Of a stretch of 64,000 nt of DNA, positions 52,923 through 63,409 are shown in pieces. The notes under the pieces were generated by a model, which searched no databases, had not been told where the DNA came from, and saw only the letters and a list, made by a program, of their open reading frames with translations. Location: contig NZ_CP045915.1 of the NCBI RefSeq assembly GCF_009650095.1, positions 4,650,001 to 4,714,000 of the forward strand, in the 5' to 3' direction. The stretch comes from Gracilibacillus salitolerans. GTDB lineage: Bacteria > Bacillota > Bacilli > Bacillales > Amphibacillaceae. Both the position numbers and the translations under genes were made by a program. Position 1 is the first letter of the stretch. Each line of letters opens with the position of its first letter.

Positions 52923-54257
52923 TTAGTCTGTTATTTGTGATTCCACTGCTTCTTGTGCTGCATCTAACGCCTCTTGTGGTGATTGAGAACCGTCACGTAA
53001 TACATTATTAAGCGTATTCGTGTTCAGCTCTGTTACAACATCTGGTGTTAATGGTGTTACATTTGTAGCAGCAATTTCATCTCGAATTTCTGTTAATGTA
53101 TCAAAGATATCATCACCAAAGAATTGGAAATATTTGTTATCTTCTAGCACTCTCTCATCATTCCATACACTATGACGAATTGGGTCAAATCCTAGGATTG
53201 TCCATAATTTAACGTTACCTTCTTCAGAAAGTTTAGCATACGCCAAGAATTCTTTAGCTAACTCTGGGTGCTCCGTCTGATTTGTTACTACAGTACCTGT
53301 ACCACCCATACCAGCAGAACGGTTTCCACCTTCTTCAAATGCTGGCATTGGACGAACTGCTATTTTTCCTTCTAAGTCTGGCATACTATCTGTAAAACGG
53401 CCCATGTACCAAATCGGCATACTGACCGCAGCTGCACCACCATCGTTCATGTAAGAATAAAATTCTTCAGCGTGTGGTTGTGAACCTGGAGCAACTTCAG
53501 CGATTTCTGCTTCTTGCATATCTAATAATAATTGTAACGCATCAACATTCTCTTGACGGTTTATTGTAGGATTACCATTTTCATCGATAAAATCTGATTC
53601 TTGTTGAGATACCATTTGGAAATATGGTAAATAATCACCTGGGAATGAATTGAACATCATTGCATCCGTATTCTCAACAACTTGTTCACCTGCAGCGATA
53701 AAGTCATCCCAAGTAGCGATAGATTCGATATCCACACCTGCTTCATCCATTATTTCGGTATTATAGTACATTACAGATGCACCAACGTGTGTTGGCATTC
53801 CGTAATAGTCCCCATCCTTAGAGTAAATCTGAAAACGAGATTCAACAAACTCGTCAATAATCGGTTCAACATGTTCATTCATTGGTAATAATTGTGGTTG
53901 ACCTTCTAAAAAGTTAGGAAAACGACCTATTTCAATATCAGCGATATCTGGCGCACCGCTTTCTGATTGCAACGCTAGTAATAAGTTATTATGCATTTGA
54001 TCATATGGATAAGTTTCTACAGTTAATTTAATTGCATTATCAGGATTTTCTTCATTCCAATTCGTTGCAGCATCTTCGTAAAAATCAACGTGTTGACCTG
54101 CAAACACCCATAATGTTAATTCTGTAGCATCCTCAATGTCTTCACCAACAGTTGTTACATCTTCTGCTTCATCTGACGTGTCATCTCCACCGCCACAAGC
54201 TACAAGAAACATAGCAACAATTCCAAATAAAATGGCTAACAAACTTTTTCTTTTCAT
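52923..54257 (-). CDS. araN: Arabino-oligosaccharide ABC transporter binding lipoprotein AraN
   Basis: A 444-residue lipoprotein with lipobox MFLVAC (cysteine near residue 21), an acidic linker and a family 1 solute-binding domain (ELTLWVFAGQHVDFYEDAAT near 46, APDIADIEIGRFPNFLEGQ near 102). Size and blocks match AraN of Bacillus (about 433), which feeds arabino-oligosaccharides to AraPQ. Unlike in B. subtilis, the order here is araP-araQ-DUF624-araN, with araN behind a 270-base gap that holds an AraR-type box and a cre site, so it may have its own promoter. Confidence 0.85.
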   Translation of the reverse strand: MKRKSLLAILFGIVAMFLVACGGGDDTSDEAEDVTTVGEDIEDATELTLWVFAGQHVDFYEDAATNWNEENPDNAIKLTVETYPYDQMHNNLLLALQSESGAPDIADIEIGRFPNFLEGQPQLLPMNEHVEPIIDEFVESRFQIYSKDGDYYGMPTHVGASVMYYNTEIMDEAGVDIESIATWDDFIAAGEQVVENTDAMMFNSFPGDYLPYFQMVSQQESDFIDENGNPTINRQENVDALQLLLDMQEAEIAEVAPGSQPHAEEFYSYMNDGGAAAVSMPIWYMGRFTDSMPDLEGKIAVRPMPAFEEGGNRSAGMGGTGTVVTNQTEHPELAKEFLAYAKLSEEGNVKLWTILGFDPIRHSVWNDERVLEDNKYFQFFGDDIFDTLTEIRDEIAATNVTPLTPDVVTELNTNTLNNVLRDGSQSPQEALDAAQEAVESQITD

Positions 54258-54296
54258 TTTTTTTACCCCCTAAATATTAAGATTGAAAACCTGATC

Positions 54297-54310
54297 AGTA
54301 ACCGCTTTCA
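54297..54310 (-). promoter_or_regulatory. cre-like site upstream of araN
   Basis: On the minus strand TGAAAGCGGTTACT, one deviation from TGWAARCGYTWNCW. It lies 40 bases upstream of the araN start. Confidence 0.6.
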
Positions 54311-54507
54311 ACTAAATGAAAGAAATAAACGAAGTTATCATTTTCATACCTGTTCGGACAAGATAGAAAATTCGAAGTACCAACCCCGTTTATATTTACC
54401 CTAACATTAACTATAAGATATCATTACTATTTAGATTTGTCAATAAGTTTATTTAAACGCGATATAAATTAATTGATTAACATTTTTGTTTATTAATACT
54501 TTTGATT

Positions 54508-54523
54508 ATTAGTACGTACATTC
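54508..54523. promoter_or_regulatory. AraR-type operator upstream of araN
   Basis: TTAGTACGTACATTCT with the palindromic core GTACGTAC, matching the AraR consensus ATTTGTACGTACAAAT in its centre. It lies between the DUF624 stop and araN, 250 bases before the araN start. Confidence 0.55.
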
Positions 54524-54527
54524 TTTA

Positions 54528-55157
54528 TTAAGCTTCATTATTATCTATCTTTTTAAACACTCTCATTGAAAAGAATGCTACAGATAGACCTATTAAACTT
54601 ACTGTACAGAACAACAACATACTAGGTAACTCTAAAGACATATAAAGTATAACAAATATGATTAGACCAATAAGAATTGTAGTTGGCATTTTTGTTATTC
54701 CTATAATTAAAGCATTTTTAAAATATTGCTTTACACTTGATTGATAATGACTTAATAATGGAAAAATCCAAATTACTAAAATACCGTATAAGAAAATGAC
54801 AAAGTAATATGCAAAGACAACAATAATTGGTACTTGGTCACCTAACTGTAATAAAGCATGATAATTTATGAACATTACTGCTGCAATAGCAGTTAGTATG
54901 AATCCGATGATATTCGATTTTATAAACTCTTTTTTGTACGATTGTTTAAAAGCTTTAAAAACGGATATATCTTCTTGTTTCTGAACCCATTTTCTTGCCA
55001 CACTTATAGTCGCTGTAGTAGCTGGAAAAATACCAGCTACTACAAGACCTAGCAAAGTAAATAAAATCCATAAAAAATTGAGCCAAGCTACCTGTACGAT
55101 TATTCTTAAAAGTCGATCCAATGAACCTACAAATTGTTGTCCAAACATCTTTGTCAC
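54528..55157 (-). CDS. DUF624 membrane protein in the arabinose transporter operon
   Basis: A 209-residue membrane protein with about five helices, paralogous to the YesL-like protein at 48404 (compare VAWLNFLWILFTLLGLVVAGIFPATTATISVARKWV near residues 22-58). It follows araQ by 17 bases and lies before araN, so DUF624 partners accompany both CUT1 importers in this window. Function unknown; an accessory role in transport or its control is inferred from context only. The last codons lie close to an AraR box. Confidence 0.82.
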   Translation of the reverse strand: MTKMFGQQFVGSLDRLLRIIVQVAWLNFLWILFTLLGLVVAGIFPATTATISVARKWVQKQEDISVFKAFKQSYKKEFIKSNIIGFILTAIAAVMFINYHALLQLGDQVPIIVVFAYYFVIFLYGILVIWIFPLLSHYQSSVKQYFKNALIIGITKMPTTILIGLIIFVILYMSLELPSMLLFCTVSLIGLSVAFFSMRVFKKIDNNEA

Positions 55158-55174
55158 ATCCTAAATAAACACTA

Positions 55175-56017
55175 TTATCCTTTTACTCCCCCAGTTGTTA
55201 AACCCGCAACAAAGTAACGTTGGAAGAAAATAAACAAGATAATGATTGGTACGATTGTCATGACCGATCCGGCAATTAATACATCATAGTTATTACCATA
55301 AGGCGTTAATAGTGTTGCCAAACCAATCGGTAAGGTAAACATATCATTTGAACGTAATACGATTAATGGCCATAAGAAGTTATTCCAGCTTCCAAGACCT
55401 TGCAAGATTGCCATTGCACCAAGTGATGGACCCATTAACGGCAGCATTATTTTGAAGAAAATACCATATTCAGTGGAACCATCAATACGTGCTGCATCCA
55501 TTAATTGTACTGGTAGTCCTAACGCGTATTGTCTAAAGAAGAATACTGCAATCGGTGCTACGACCATCGGTAAAATGACACCAAGATAAGAATCTACTAA
55601 TTGAGCTTTAATCATCATCTGGAATAATGGTAACATTAAAATTTCGAAAGGTACCATCAAGATGAATACTACAAAAGTAAAGAATAGGTTTCGACCTTTA
55701 AAATCATATACCGCTAACGCATAACCTACCATAGATGAGAAGAACAACGATAACACAATAGTAACAGCAGAAATAATTAAACTGTTCGTATACCAAGACC
55801 AATAGCTTCCCGCTTGTGTAAAGATATAATTATAGTTATCTAAATTTAGCATGCTCCAATCAAATGCTAAACTAATACCAGTACGCATCAATTCTGATGA
55901 AGGTCTTAAAGACGAAATTAATAGCATTATAACTGGGAATAGAGCAATTAAACATACAATTGCCATGCCAATATTAATAACCCATGTGAACGTATTTTTT
56001 CTTTGTTCGCTTTTCAT
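55175..56017 (-). CDS. araQ: Arabino-oligosaccharide ABC permease AraQ
   Basis: A 280-residue CUT1 permease with six helices. The docking loop is MDAARIDGSTEYGIFFKIMLPLM near residue 172; the C-terminus FQRYFVAGLTTGGVKG is the MalG-like tail. Length equals Bacillus AraQ (281). The start overlaps the araP stop by one base (TAATG). It works with AraP and AraN; the ATPase is not encoded here and is probably a shared MsmX. Confidence 0.88.
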   Translation of the reverse strand: MKSEQRKNTFTWVINIGMAIVCLIALFPVIMLLISSLRPSSELMRTGISLAFDWSMLNLDNYNYIFTQAGSYWSWYTNSLIISAVTIVLSLFFSSMVGYALAVYDFKGRNLFFTFVVFILMVPFEILMLPLFQMMIKAQLVDSYLGVILPMVVAPIAVFFFRQYALGLPVQLMDAARIDGSTEYGIFFKIMLPLMGPSLGAMAILQGLGSWNNFLWPLIVLRSNDMFTLPIGLATLLTPYGNNYDVLIAGSVMTIVPIIILFIFFQRYFVAGLTTGGVKG

Positions 56018-56955
56018 TATTCATCACCTCGCTTGAATGCACCTGTTAGAATTAATTGAATAAAACTAATAACGAAGATTATGAGCATTAGGATAACACC
56101 AATAGCTGCACCGAATCCCATGTCATTCTGTTGAATACCTTGTTGATAAATGTAACCAACTACTGTTAAACCAATATTCCCTGGTGATCCTGCTTCCCAG
56201 AATACGAAGCTTTCTTCAAACATTCTGAAACCGTTTATAATAGAAATAGTTACTACAAAAATGGTAACTGGTTTTAAGAAAGGTAATGTTACATACCAAA
56301 ACTTTTGGAATATGGATGCACCGTCAATGTCTGCTGCCTCATATAATTCATCTGGCACATTTTGTAATGCAGCTAAGAAGTAAAGGATATTAACCCCTAA
56401 CCAACGCCACACACAAAGCATAACCATTAAGAACATCCCTGACCATGCATTAAATCGCCAGTCAACTGATTCCATACCTAGCCAGTTTAAAAGTTGGTTA
56501 GCTGCAGCTGTATCCGTTTCCCCAAACATCAAACGGAAAATCATACCTGCTACGATTGTTGATGCTAATGTCGGCATAAATAAGGAAGCACGGAATAGCG
56601 TTTTCAACTTTGTAAATTTCGAATCTAATATTACTGCAAAAATAATTGGTAATATGGTTAATAATAGAACCGTTAAGACTACGTATATCGTTGTATTTGA
56701 TAACGCTTTATAAAAGGTCGGATTAAAAACCCTTTCATAATTTTGAAATCCAATAAACTCAACTTGCCCTGGTAACACACTCTGGAAACTCATGATAATA
56801 CCACGAATTGCCGGATAAACAGTTAGTATTAAGAAAGAAATAATAAATGGTGATACGAAAATATAAGGTACAACCTTTTTGGAATTTAAAAACTTCATAA
56901 ATGGGCTTGGACCTTTATTTGTATCAACTGTTTTAACTGTCTCATTTGTTGCCAC
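56017..56955 (-). CDS. araP: Arabino-oligosaccharide ABC permease AraP
   Basis: A 312-residue CUT1 permease with six helices after a cytoplasmic N-terminus (residues 1-28). The docking loop is YEAADIDGASIFQKFWYVTLPFL near residue 206. Length equals Bacillus AraP (313). It is the first gene of an operon with araQ and a DUF624 gene. A promoter, an AraR box and a cre-like site lie within 160 bases upstream, matching arabinose induction and glucose repression. Confidence 0.88.
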   Translation of the reverse strand: MATNETVKTVDTNKGPSPFMKFLNSKKVVPYIFVSPFIISFLILTVYPAIRGIIMSFQSVLPGQVEFIGFQNYERVFNPTFYKALSNTTIYVVLTVLLLTILPIIFAVILDSKFTKLKTLFRASLFMPTLASTIVAGMIFRLMFGETDTAAANQLLNWLGMESVDWRFNAWSGMFLMVMLCVWRWLGVNILYFLAALQNVPDELYEAADIDGASIFQKFWYVTLPFLKPVTIFVVTISIINGFRMFEESFVFWEAGSPGNIGLTVVGYIYQQGIQQNDMGFGAAIGVILMLIIFVISFIQLILTGAFKRGDE

Positions 56956-56972
56956 TATAACCCCTCCTCTAA

Positions 56973-56986
56973 TGAATCCGCTTTCA
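56973..56986 (-). promoter_or_regulatory. cre-like site in the araP leader
   Basis: On the minus strand TGAAAGCGGATTCA, two deviations from TGWAARCGYTWNCW (G for Y at position 9, A for T at position 10). It lies 18 bases upstream of the araP start, where CcpA could block transcription. Confidence 0.45.
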
Positions 56987-57058
56987 ATAATTGAACCTTC
57001 CCTAAACTCTACTGTAGTACAAGTTGTTTTAGTAACATAGATAAATTAATCGTTACTA

Positions 57059-57074
57059 AAACGTACGTATAAGT
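57059..57074. promoter_or_regulatory. AraR-type operator downstream of the araP promoter
   Basis: The core ACGTACGTAT lies about 13 bases downstream of the -10 element, so a bound repressor would block initiation. A weaker half site, TGTAGTACAAGTT near 57013-57025, lies about 45 bases away, the kind of spacing AraR uses for paired sites. Confidence 0.65.
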
Positions 57075-57086
57075 GGTTGTGGTTCT

Positions 57087-57115
57087 ATTATATATAACTG
57101 TATAAGTTTTTTCAA
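57087..57115 (-). promoter_or_regulatory. Sigma-A promoter of the araPQ operon
   Basis: On the minus strand TTGAAA, 17 bases, TATAAT (57115-57110 and 57092-57087). It directs transcription towards araP with the AraR box just downstream. Confidence 0.7.
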
Positions 57116-57213
57116 TCTTTTTCTTAAAAAAAACTAATTTTATAAACAAATACATTTACTTATCCTTTGTGTAATATCTTTTGTTAAACATAAAAACAAC
57201 TTCGTTTAATGAG

Positions 57214-57245
57214 AAAAGTCGATAAGGTTGGCCTTACCGACTTTT
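57214..57245 (-). terminator. Terminator after the second arabinofuranosidase gene
   Basis: AAAAGTCGATAAGG and CCTTACCGACTTTT form a 14 bp stem with one mismatch; it lies 10 bases beyond the stop codon. It separates the hydrolase operon from araPQ. Confidence 0.75.
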
Positions 57246-57254
57246 CCATACATT

Positions 57255-58733
57255 TTATTTAATCGTAATACTTAGGACTGATTTAGATGGTAATGTCAGC
57301 GTTAATTCACTACCATTCGTCTGAAAATCATTAAATGCGATTGGTTTTACATTGTCTGGGTTTTCAAATGTATTATGGGCATCCATTTCATCCGCCGTAA
57401 TGATGCGACCAGAAACCTCTGCAAGATCTTTACCGCGCAAATCAATTGCTAAATCTACTGATTCCGCTTTATCTAAGTTACATAATGTAATCGTAACAGA
57501 ACCGTCTGCTGCTTTTGATGCAGAAGCTGATACCTGTGGAATTTCTTTATCTCCCACTTTAATGGAACTAGTTTCGATGTTTAAGTTTAAGCGCTCCGCA
57601 TCCTGGTGTACTTTATACATTTCAAACACGTGATAAGTAGGTGTTAAAATCATTTTTTCCTTATCCGTTAAAATCATAGACTGAATAACGTTAATTGTTT
57701 GTGCAATGTTTGCCATTTGAACACGATCGTTATGCTCATTAAAAATGTTAAGTGAAATACCGGCTACCAATGCATCGCGAATCGTATTTTGCTGATACAA
57801 GAAACCTGGGTTCGTACCCGGTTCCACATCATACCATGCACCCCATTCATCAATAATCATGGCAATTCGTTTTTCTGGATCATACTTATCCATAATAGCT
57901 CCATGTCTTTCAATCAGCTCTTCAATGTAAAAAGTTTTTTCCATGGTAATATCCCATACATCTTCAGAAAATCCTGTTGCCGGTCCTTTGTTCCAGAAAC
58001 CACCTGGGTGTACATAATAATGTAAGCTTAAGCCGTCCATCAGGTGAGCAGCTTCTCTCATTAATACTTCTGTCCAGTTATAGTCAGCTACGTTGGCACC
58101 ACCAGCAATACGGAAAATTTCATTATCTCCGTAATTTCTTACGTAAGTCTGGAATCGACGATATAAGTCAGCATAGTATTGCGGGCGCATGTTACCACCG
58201 CATCCCCAGTTTTCATTACCTACACCAAAATATTTCAATTTCCATGGCTCTTCTCTACCATTTTCCTGACGCCATTTAGCCATTGGAGACTCACCATCGA
58301 AAGTCATATATTCTACCCATTCGGACATCTCTTGAACTGTACCACTGCCTACATTTCCATTAATGTATGGTTCTGTATCGAGCAGATCACAAAGCATATA
58401 GAATTCATGTGTACCGAAGTGATTATTTTCAATAACACCACCCCAGTGCGTATTTACCATACGTTTACGATTTTCTCTTGGGCCAATACCATCTTTCCAA
58501 TGATATTCATCAGCAAAACAACCACCTGGCCAACGTAGTACTGGTATATTCAAATTACGCAATGCTTCGACAACATCATTCCGTATCCCGTTGGTGTTTG
58601 GTATGTCGGAATCTTCACCGACCCAAAAGCCTTCATATATACATCGGCCTAAATGTTCCGCAAAGTGCCCATAAATATTTTTGTTAATCGTACCTTTTCC
58701 AACATCAGCATTGACAATTACTTTTTTCGTCAT
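57255..58733 (-). CDS. abf2: GH51 alpha-L-arabinofuranosidase (Abf2-type)
   Basis: A 492-residue intracellular retaining arabinofuranosidase. The acid/base is E174 in FGVGNENWG and the nucleophile E296 in [26 protein letters not shown] near 64-79 is the GH51 substrate loop. The barrel is followed by a C-terminal beta-sandwich (about 380-492). It corresponds to Abf2/XsaA-type enzymes of Bacillus (495 residues) and complements the AbfA-type enzyme at 60156. ATG 58733 lies six bases after GAGGTG; a GTG nine bases earlier overlaps that site. It is the third gene of abfA-GH27-abf2. Confidence 0.9.
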   Translation of the reverse strand: MTKKVIVNADVGKGTINKNIYGHFAEHLGRCIYEGFWVGEDSDIPNTNGIRNDVVEALRNLNIPVLRWPGGCFADEYHWKDGIGPRENRKRMVNTHWGGVIENNHFGTHEFYMLCDLLDTEPYINGNVGSGTVQEMSEWVEYMTFDGESPMAKWRQENGREEPWKLKYFGVGNENWGCGGNMRPQYYADLYRRFQTYVRNYGDNEIFRIAGGANVADYNWTEVLMREAAHLMDGLSLHYYVHPGGFWNKGPATGFSEDVWDITMEKTFYIEELIERHGAIMDKYDPEKRIAMIIDEWGAWYDVEPGTNPGFLYQQNTIRDALVAGISLNIFNEHNDRVQMANIAQTINVIQSMILTDKEKMILTPTYHVFEMYKVHQDAERLNLNIETSSIKVGDKEIPQVSASASKAADGSVTITLCNLDKAESVDLAIDLRGKDLAEVSGRIITADEMDAHNTFENPDNVKPIAFNDFQTNGSELTLTLPSKSVLSITIK

Positions 58734-58746
58734 ACTTTTCACCTCA

Positions 58747-60075
58747 TTATAAATTTAATCTTGTTACTTTATGGCAGTTTTTAATATTGGCATCTGTTAT
58801 TTTTAATAACTTTGAAGCATGCGGGGCTAAGTCGTACGTTATCGATTCTGTTATTGTCCCTACATCTTGTTGTTCCCATACATCTCGAAGTTCCACTTGA
58901 TTATTAGTTATACCCAAATCATTTATAGTTACTTCTATAGTTTGTTGTTGATCAGCAATATTAAATAATGCTACATAAACGGTTTGCTCATCACCAAATG
59001 AACTCCAGACAACTCTGTCATTGTCACGGTAGACTTGACGTGCGCCACATCCATTTCGGTGTACCTCTAATACTTCTTGATTCGTTAATAATGAAAGTGT
59101 CCAATCATCATTATCTCTCAGTTCTCCTCCAAACATCAGTGGTGAACGGAAGATCGACCATAATGTCATCATGGTTACTTGTTCCTCTTTGGTAAATCTA
59201 GTATATCGATCCGATGCTCCTCCATCTACAGAGCGAATTCCAATATGCCCCAAGGGAAGCATATCCGCATCCGGCCAAAATCCAGGCCCAATATTTTTAC
59301 TCCATTTATAGCATCTTTCGAACATATCATATAGTAAATCCCAGATATCCCAAAAGTCATCTGTCATTCTCCACATGTTTGCATTTTCTTCTAAAAAACT
59401 AGCATATTCAAGTGTAGCCGGACCCGGTGATAGACTTAAAACCATTGGCCTACCACATTTATCGATCGCTTTTCGAATCATTTTTATTTCTTCTGCATGG
59501 ATGCCATATAACTTGGAATCCGCAATATCATCTACCTTGATGAAATCGACTCCCCAGTCAGCATACAATTGAAAAAGAGAGTCATAGTATTCCTGTGCCC
59601 CTTCTTTCCTGTGATCGACCCCATACATATCTGTATTCCAAGGACAAATAGAATTTGGTTTTGCGATATCTCTTGCACGTTTTTCTGTACCAAGAATCTT
59701 TGTGTTCTGGTGTACGGCTTGTCTAGGTATACCTCGCATGATATGAATACCAAATTTCAAACCTAATTGATGTACATAATCTGCCAGCGGTTTAAATCCT
59801 TGGTTATTTTTTGCTGATGGAAAGCGATTTTCAGCAGGAATTAATCGGGAATACTCATCCATTTCTAGAGGTACAAATGGGCGGTACGCAGATGAAATTG
59901 CTCCAGATTCTGACCATTGAATATCTACCACTATATATTCCCAGCCAAATGGTTTTAGATGTTCAGCCATATAATCTGCATTGCCCTGTACTTCCTCTTC
60001 TCTTACTGTTGCACCATAGCAATCCCAGCTATTCCAGCCCATTGGCGGTGTGACTGCATATTGATGGTGTTTCAC
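58747..60075 (-). CDS. GH27 glycosidase, probable beta-L-arabinopyranosidase
   Basis: A 442-residue intracellular GH27 enzyme. [13 protein letters not shown] near residues 9-21 and the nucleophile D182 in [11 protein letters not shown] mark the family; the acid/base is D239 or D240 in WRMTDDFWD. In alpha-galactosidases the sugar-binding loop has two aspartates (DD-C-W); here it reads VVDIQW (D51-I52), the Asp-to-Ile change known from the beta-L-arabinopyranosidase of the Geobacillus stearothermophilus arabinan cluster. Its place between two arabinofuranosidase genes under an AraR-type promoter supports that activity. The start is GTG 60075 with AGGAAAGG 12 bases upstream. An alpha-galactosidase role remains possible but less likely. 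Confidence 0.83.
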   Translation of the reverse strand: MKHHQYAVTPPMGWNSWDCYGATVREEEVQGNADYMAEHLKPFGWEYIVVDIQWSESGAISSAYRPFVPLEMDEYSRLIPAENRFPSAKNNQGFKPLADYVHQLGLKFGIHIMRGIPRQAVHQNTKILGTEKRARDIAKPNSICPWNTDMYGVDHRKEGAQEYYDSLFQLYADWGVDFIKVDDIADSKLYGIHAEEIKMIRKAIDKCGRPMVLSLSPGPATLEYASFLEENANMWRMTDDFWDIWDLLYDMFERCYKWSKNIGPGFWPDADMLPLGHIGIRSVDGGASDRYTRFTKEEQVTMMTLWSIFRSPLMFGGELRDNDDWTLSLLTNQEVLEVHRNGCGARQVYRDNDRVVWSSFGDEQTVYVALFNIADQQQTIEVTINDLGITNNQVELRDVWEQQDVGTITESITYDLAPHASKLLKITDANIKNCHKVTRLNL

Positions 60076-60117
60076 TTATAACCACTGCCTTTCCTAGGAC
60101 AATATGGAAATAGATAC

Positions 60118-60144
60118 GGAGGAGGTATACAAATACACTCCTCC
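60118..60144. other. Stem-loop between abfA and the GH27 gene
   Basis: GGAGGAG and CTCCTCC form a 7 bp stem around a 12-base loop. There is no T-run; it may be an RNA-processing or stabilising element within the operon. Confidence 0.4.
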
Positions 60145-60155
60145 ATCTACTTCTT

Positions 60156-61694
<1,539 letters not shown>

Positions 61695-61754
61695 TTATTT
61701 TAAAGTACTATAATTAAAACACTACTAATAAATTAATACGCTTACATAAAAGTA

Positions 61755-61770
61755 AGTTAAACGTACATGA
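61755..61770. promoter_or_regulatory. AraR-type operator, distal box of abfA
   Basis: GTTAAACGTACATGAT, a half-perfect match to the AraR palindrome centred on ACGT. Its centre is 33 bases (about three helical turns) from the box at 61788-61803, which suggests cooperative binding. Confidence 0.6.
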
Positions 61771-61787
61771 TTATACTCACAGCATAA

Positions 61788-61803
61788 ATATGTACGTATA
61801 ATA
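61788..61803. promoter_or_regulatory. AraR-type operator, proximal box of abfA
   Basis: ATATGTACGTATAATA, close to the AraR consensus ATTTGTACGTACAAAT. It begins at the -10 element and covers the expected transcription start. Confidence 0.7.
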
Positions 61804-61832
61804 AGATTATGGTATAAATGAATTTTTGTCAA
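61804..61832 (-). promoter_or_regulatory. Sigma-A promoter of the abfA operon
   Basis: On the minus strand TTGACA, 17 bases, TAATCT. The perfect -35 element and spacing make it strong; AraR boxes lie immediately downstream. The remainder of the 61680-61984 gap shows only a weak cre-like TGTAAGCGTATTAA near 61733-61746. Confidence 0.75.
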
Positions 61833-61984
61833 GAATCTAACAAGCGGAAATTAATATCTATATCTTTCCTATTTATCTTTTTATTTCCATAATCACGCTT
61901 TATTGTTTGACGTAACACTCTTGGTAAATGCCCTTCCCTGTAGTACTGCTTAAAAAGAAGAATCAGTTATGATGGAGTTATTAA

Positions 61985-63121
61985 CTAGTTCTTCTCTAAC
62001 TTATCACGGTGCTCCATATTTGGTTCGGCAGTTGACTGTCTAACAATTAAATCCGGTTCATACAATTGGGCTAATTGATCATACGTGTGTATCGCTTCGT
62101 TCTTCTTAATCATTTGTATAATAGCCTTTGCCGCGTCTAAACCTAATTGACTTTTAGGATGTTTAACTGATGTCAATTTAACTTCCGATATCTCCGCTAA
62201 CATTGAATCATCAAAGCCGATTAATGATAATTGTTCAGGTATTCTAATTCCTAACTTCCTTACTTCATCCATTAAATATAAAACTAATTGATCATTATAA
62301 CAGACGATGGCTGTTGGCTTATTTTCTTTCATTGCTAACAATTTTTTTAATTCTGCTAAGGGCTCTGTATGTTGGTTCTCTGTTGAATAAGTGACAATAT
62401 TCTTCGGATTTAATGACACATTTAAGTCCCTGTGCGCCTTAATATAACCTTTTAATCGTTTTTGTCCTTGGGAATCATCCGTCTTATACATGCACGCAAC
62501 TTCTTTATGACCCAATTCAAGTAAATGTTTTGTTTGGATATATCCACCCTTCTCATCATCTACCATAAAATATACCGGCTCTAACTCTTCATACAATGCA
62601 TTGATCATTACGTATGGGATTCTTGCTCGTTCCAGATTCAAGTAATATTTTAGATTAGGATTAGCTGAAGCACTATGTGTCGGTTCAATAATAATCCCGT
62701 CATAATTACCCGACAACAACTGACTTAATATTTTCTTCTCTTGTTCATACCTATTATTCGTATTAAAAATACTGACATGATATCCTTGTTCACTCAAATA
62801 ACCCTCTGCTCCACGAATAATGGAAGGAAAAATATACTCAGAAATATATGTAGTCACTATCGCAATATTTTTATTTTGTTGAACAAAAGAACGATCCTTT
62901 TCTTGAGCTGATCGATCCGCACAGAAAGTACCTGCTCCTTGTTCTCTGTATAACCAACCCTCATTTACCAATTCGCCTAATGCTAATCTAACAGTGTGCC
63001 TGCTTACATCAAACTGTCGCATTAGTTCACTTTCTGAGCTTATTTTTTCATGCTTTTGAATCAAACCTTCTAATATCTTCGATTTAATTGATTGCTTTAT
63101 CTTTTTATATTTAGCCTCCAT
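61985..63121 (-). CDS. araR: Arabinose repressor AraR (GntR/LacI chimera)
   Basis: A 378-residue repressor with a GntR-type winged helix (about residues 1-70: KISSESELMRQFDVSRHTVRLAL) joined to a LacI-type ligand-binding domain (about 85-360: NIAIVTTYISEYIFPSIIRG, VDDEKGGYIQTKHLLELGH, SLIGFDDSMLAEI). This fusion is diagnostic of AraR, which releases its operators when L-arabinose binds. AraR-type boxes in front of abfA, araP, araN and itself agree. AGGGGGTC precedes the ATG. A second, partial araR-like gene lies next to it at 63410-64000. Confidence 0.92.
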   Translation of the reverse strand: MEAKYKKIKQSIKSKILEGLIQKHEKISSESELMRQFDVSRHTVRLALGELVNEGWLYREQGAGTFCADRSAQEKDRSFVQQNKNIAIVTTYISEYIFPSIIRGAEGYLSEQGYHVSIFNTNNRYEQEKKILSQLLSGNYDGIIIEPTHSASANPNLKYYLNLERARIPYVMINALYEELEPVYFMVDDEKGGYIQTKHLLELGHKEVACMYKTDDSQGQKRLKGYIKAHRDLNVSLNPKNIVTYSTENQHTEPLAELKKLLAMKENKPTAIVCYNDQLVLYLMDEVRKLGIRIPEQLSLIGFDDSMLAEISEVKLTSVKHPKSQLGLDAAKAIIQMIKKNEAIHTYDQLAQLYEPDLIVRQSTAEPNMEHRDKLEKN

Positions 63122-63213
63122 TTTTCTGACCCCCTACTTCCTGCACACAAACAATGACTTAAGCGAGCACTTTTTATAAGCAGAAATTTCTTTATATATG
63201 TTGATGTATTAAT

Positions 63214-63227
63214 TGAAAGCGATTACA
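63214..63227 (+). promoter_or_regulatory. cre-like site in the araR leader
   Basis: TGAAAGCGATTACA, one deviation from TGWAARCGYTWNCW (A for Y at position 9). It lies between the araR promoter and its coding start. Confidence 0.55.
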
Positions 63228-63240
63228 ATGATGGTTTCAT
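63223..63240 (-). other. Five-codon upstream ORF in the araR leader
   Basis: Directly behind GGAGGAGAACTAAT an ATG opens MKPSL and stops. It lies about 100 bases upstream of the araR start and just after the promoter. It may be a leader peptide or a relic of an old gene start; the strong ribosome site is what makes it notable. Confidence 0.35.
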
Positions 63241-63255
63241 ATTAGTTCTCCTCCA

Positions 63256-63271
63256 AATTATACGTACTACT
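63256..63271. promoter_or_regulatory. AraR-type autoregulatory operator
   Basis: AATTATACGTACTACT carries the TACGTA core and touches the -10 element of the araR promoter, so AraR should repress its own gene. Confidence 0.6.
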
Positions 63272-63299
63272 AGTATAGCAGATCATCCGGTTATTACAA
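63272..63299 (-). promoter_or_regulatory. Sigma-A promoter of araR
   Basis: On the minus strand TTGTAA, 16 bases, TATACT, followed directly by the AraR-type box. Confidence 0.6.
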
Positions 63300-63338
63300 T
63301 ATTTGTATGGTATCTTTTGATAGGATATATCGCCAAAT

Positions 63339-63389
63339 AAAGCTTATACATTATGTTTCACCAGAGATTGAAACAGGTGTATACGCTTT
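63339..63389 (-). terminator. Terminator after the second araR-like gene
   Basis: AAAGCTTATAC and GTATACGCTTT form an outer stem with one mismatch; an inner GTTTCA/TGAAAC stem lies within. The minus-strand side continues TTTG. It lies 21 bases after the stop codon. Confidence 0.6.
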
Positions 63390-63409
63390 TTGGGTTCGCT
63401 ATTAAACTT

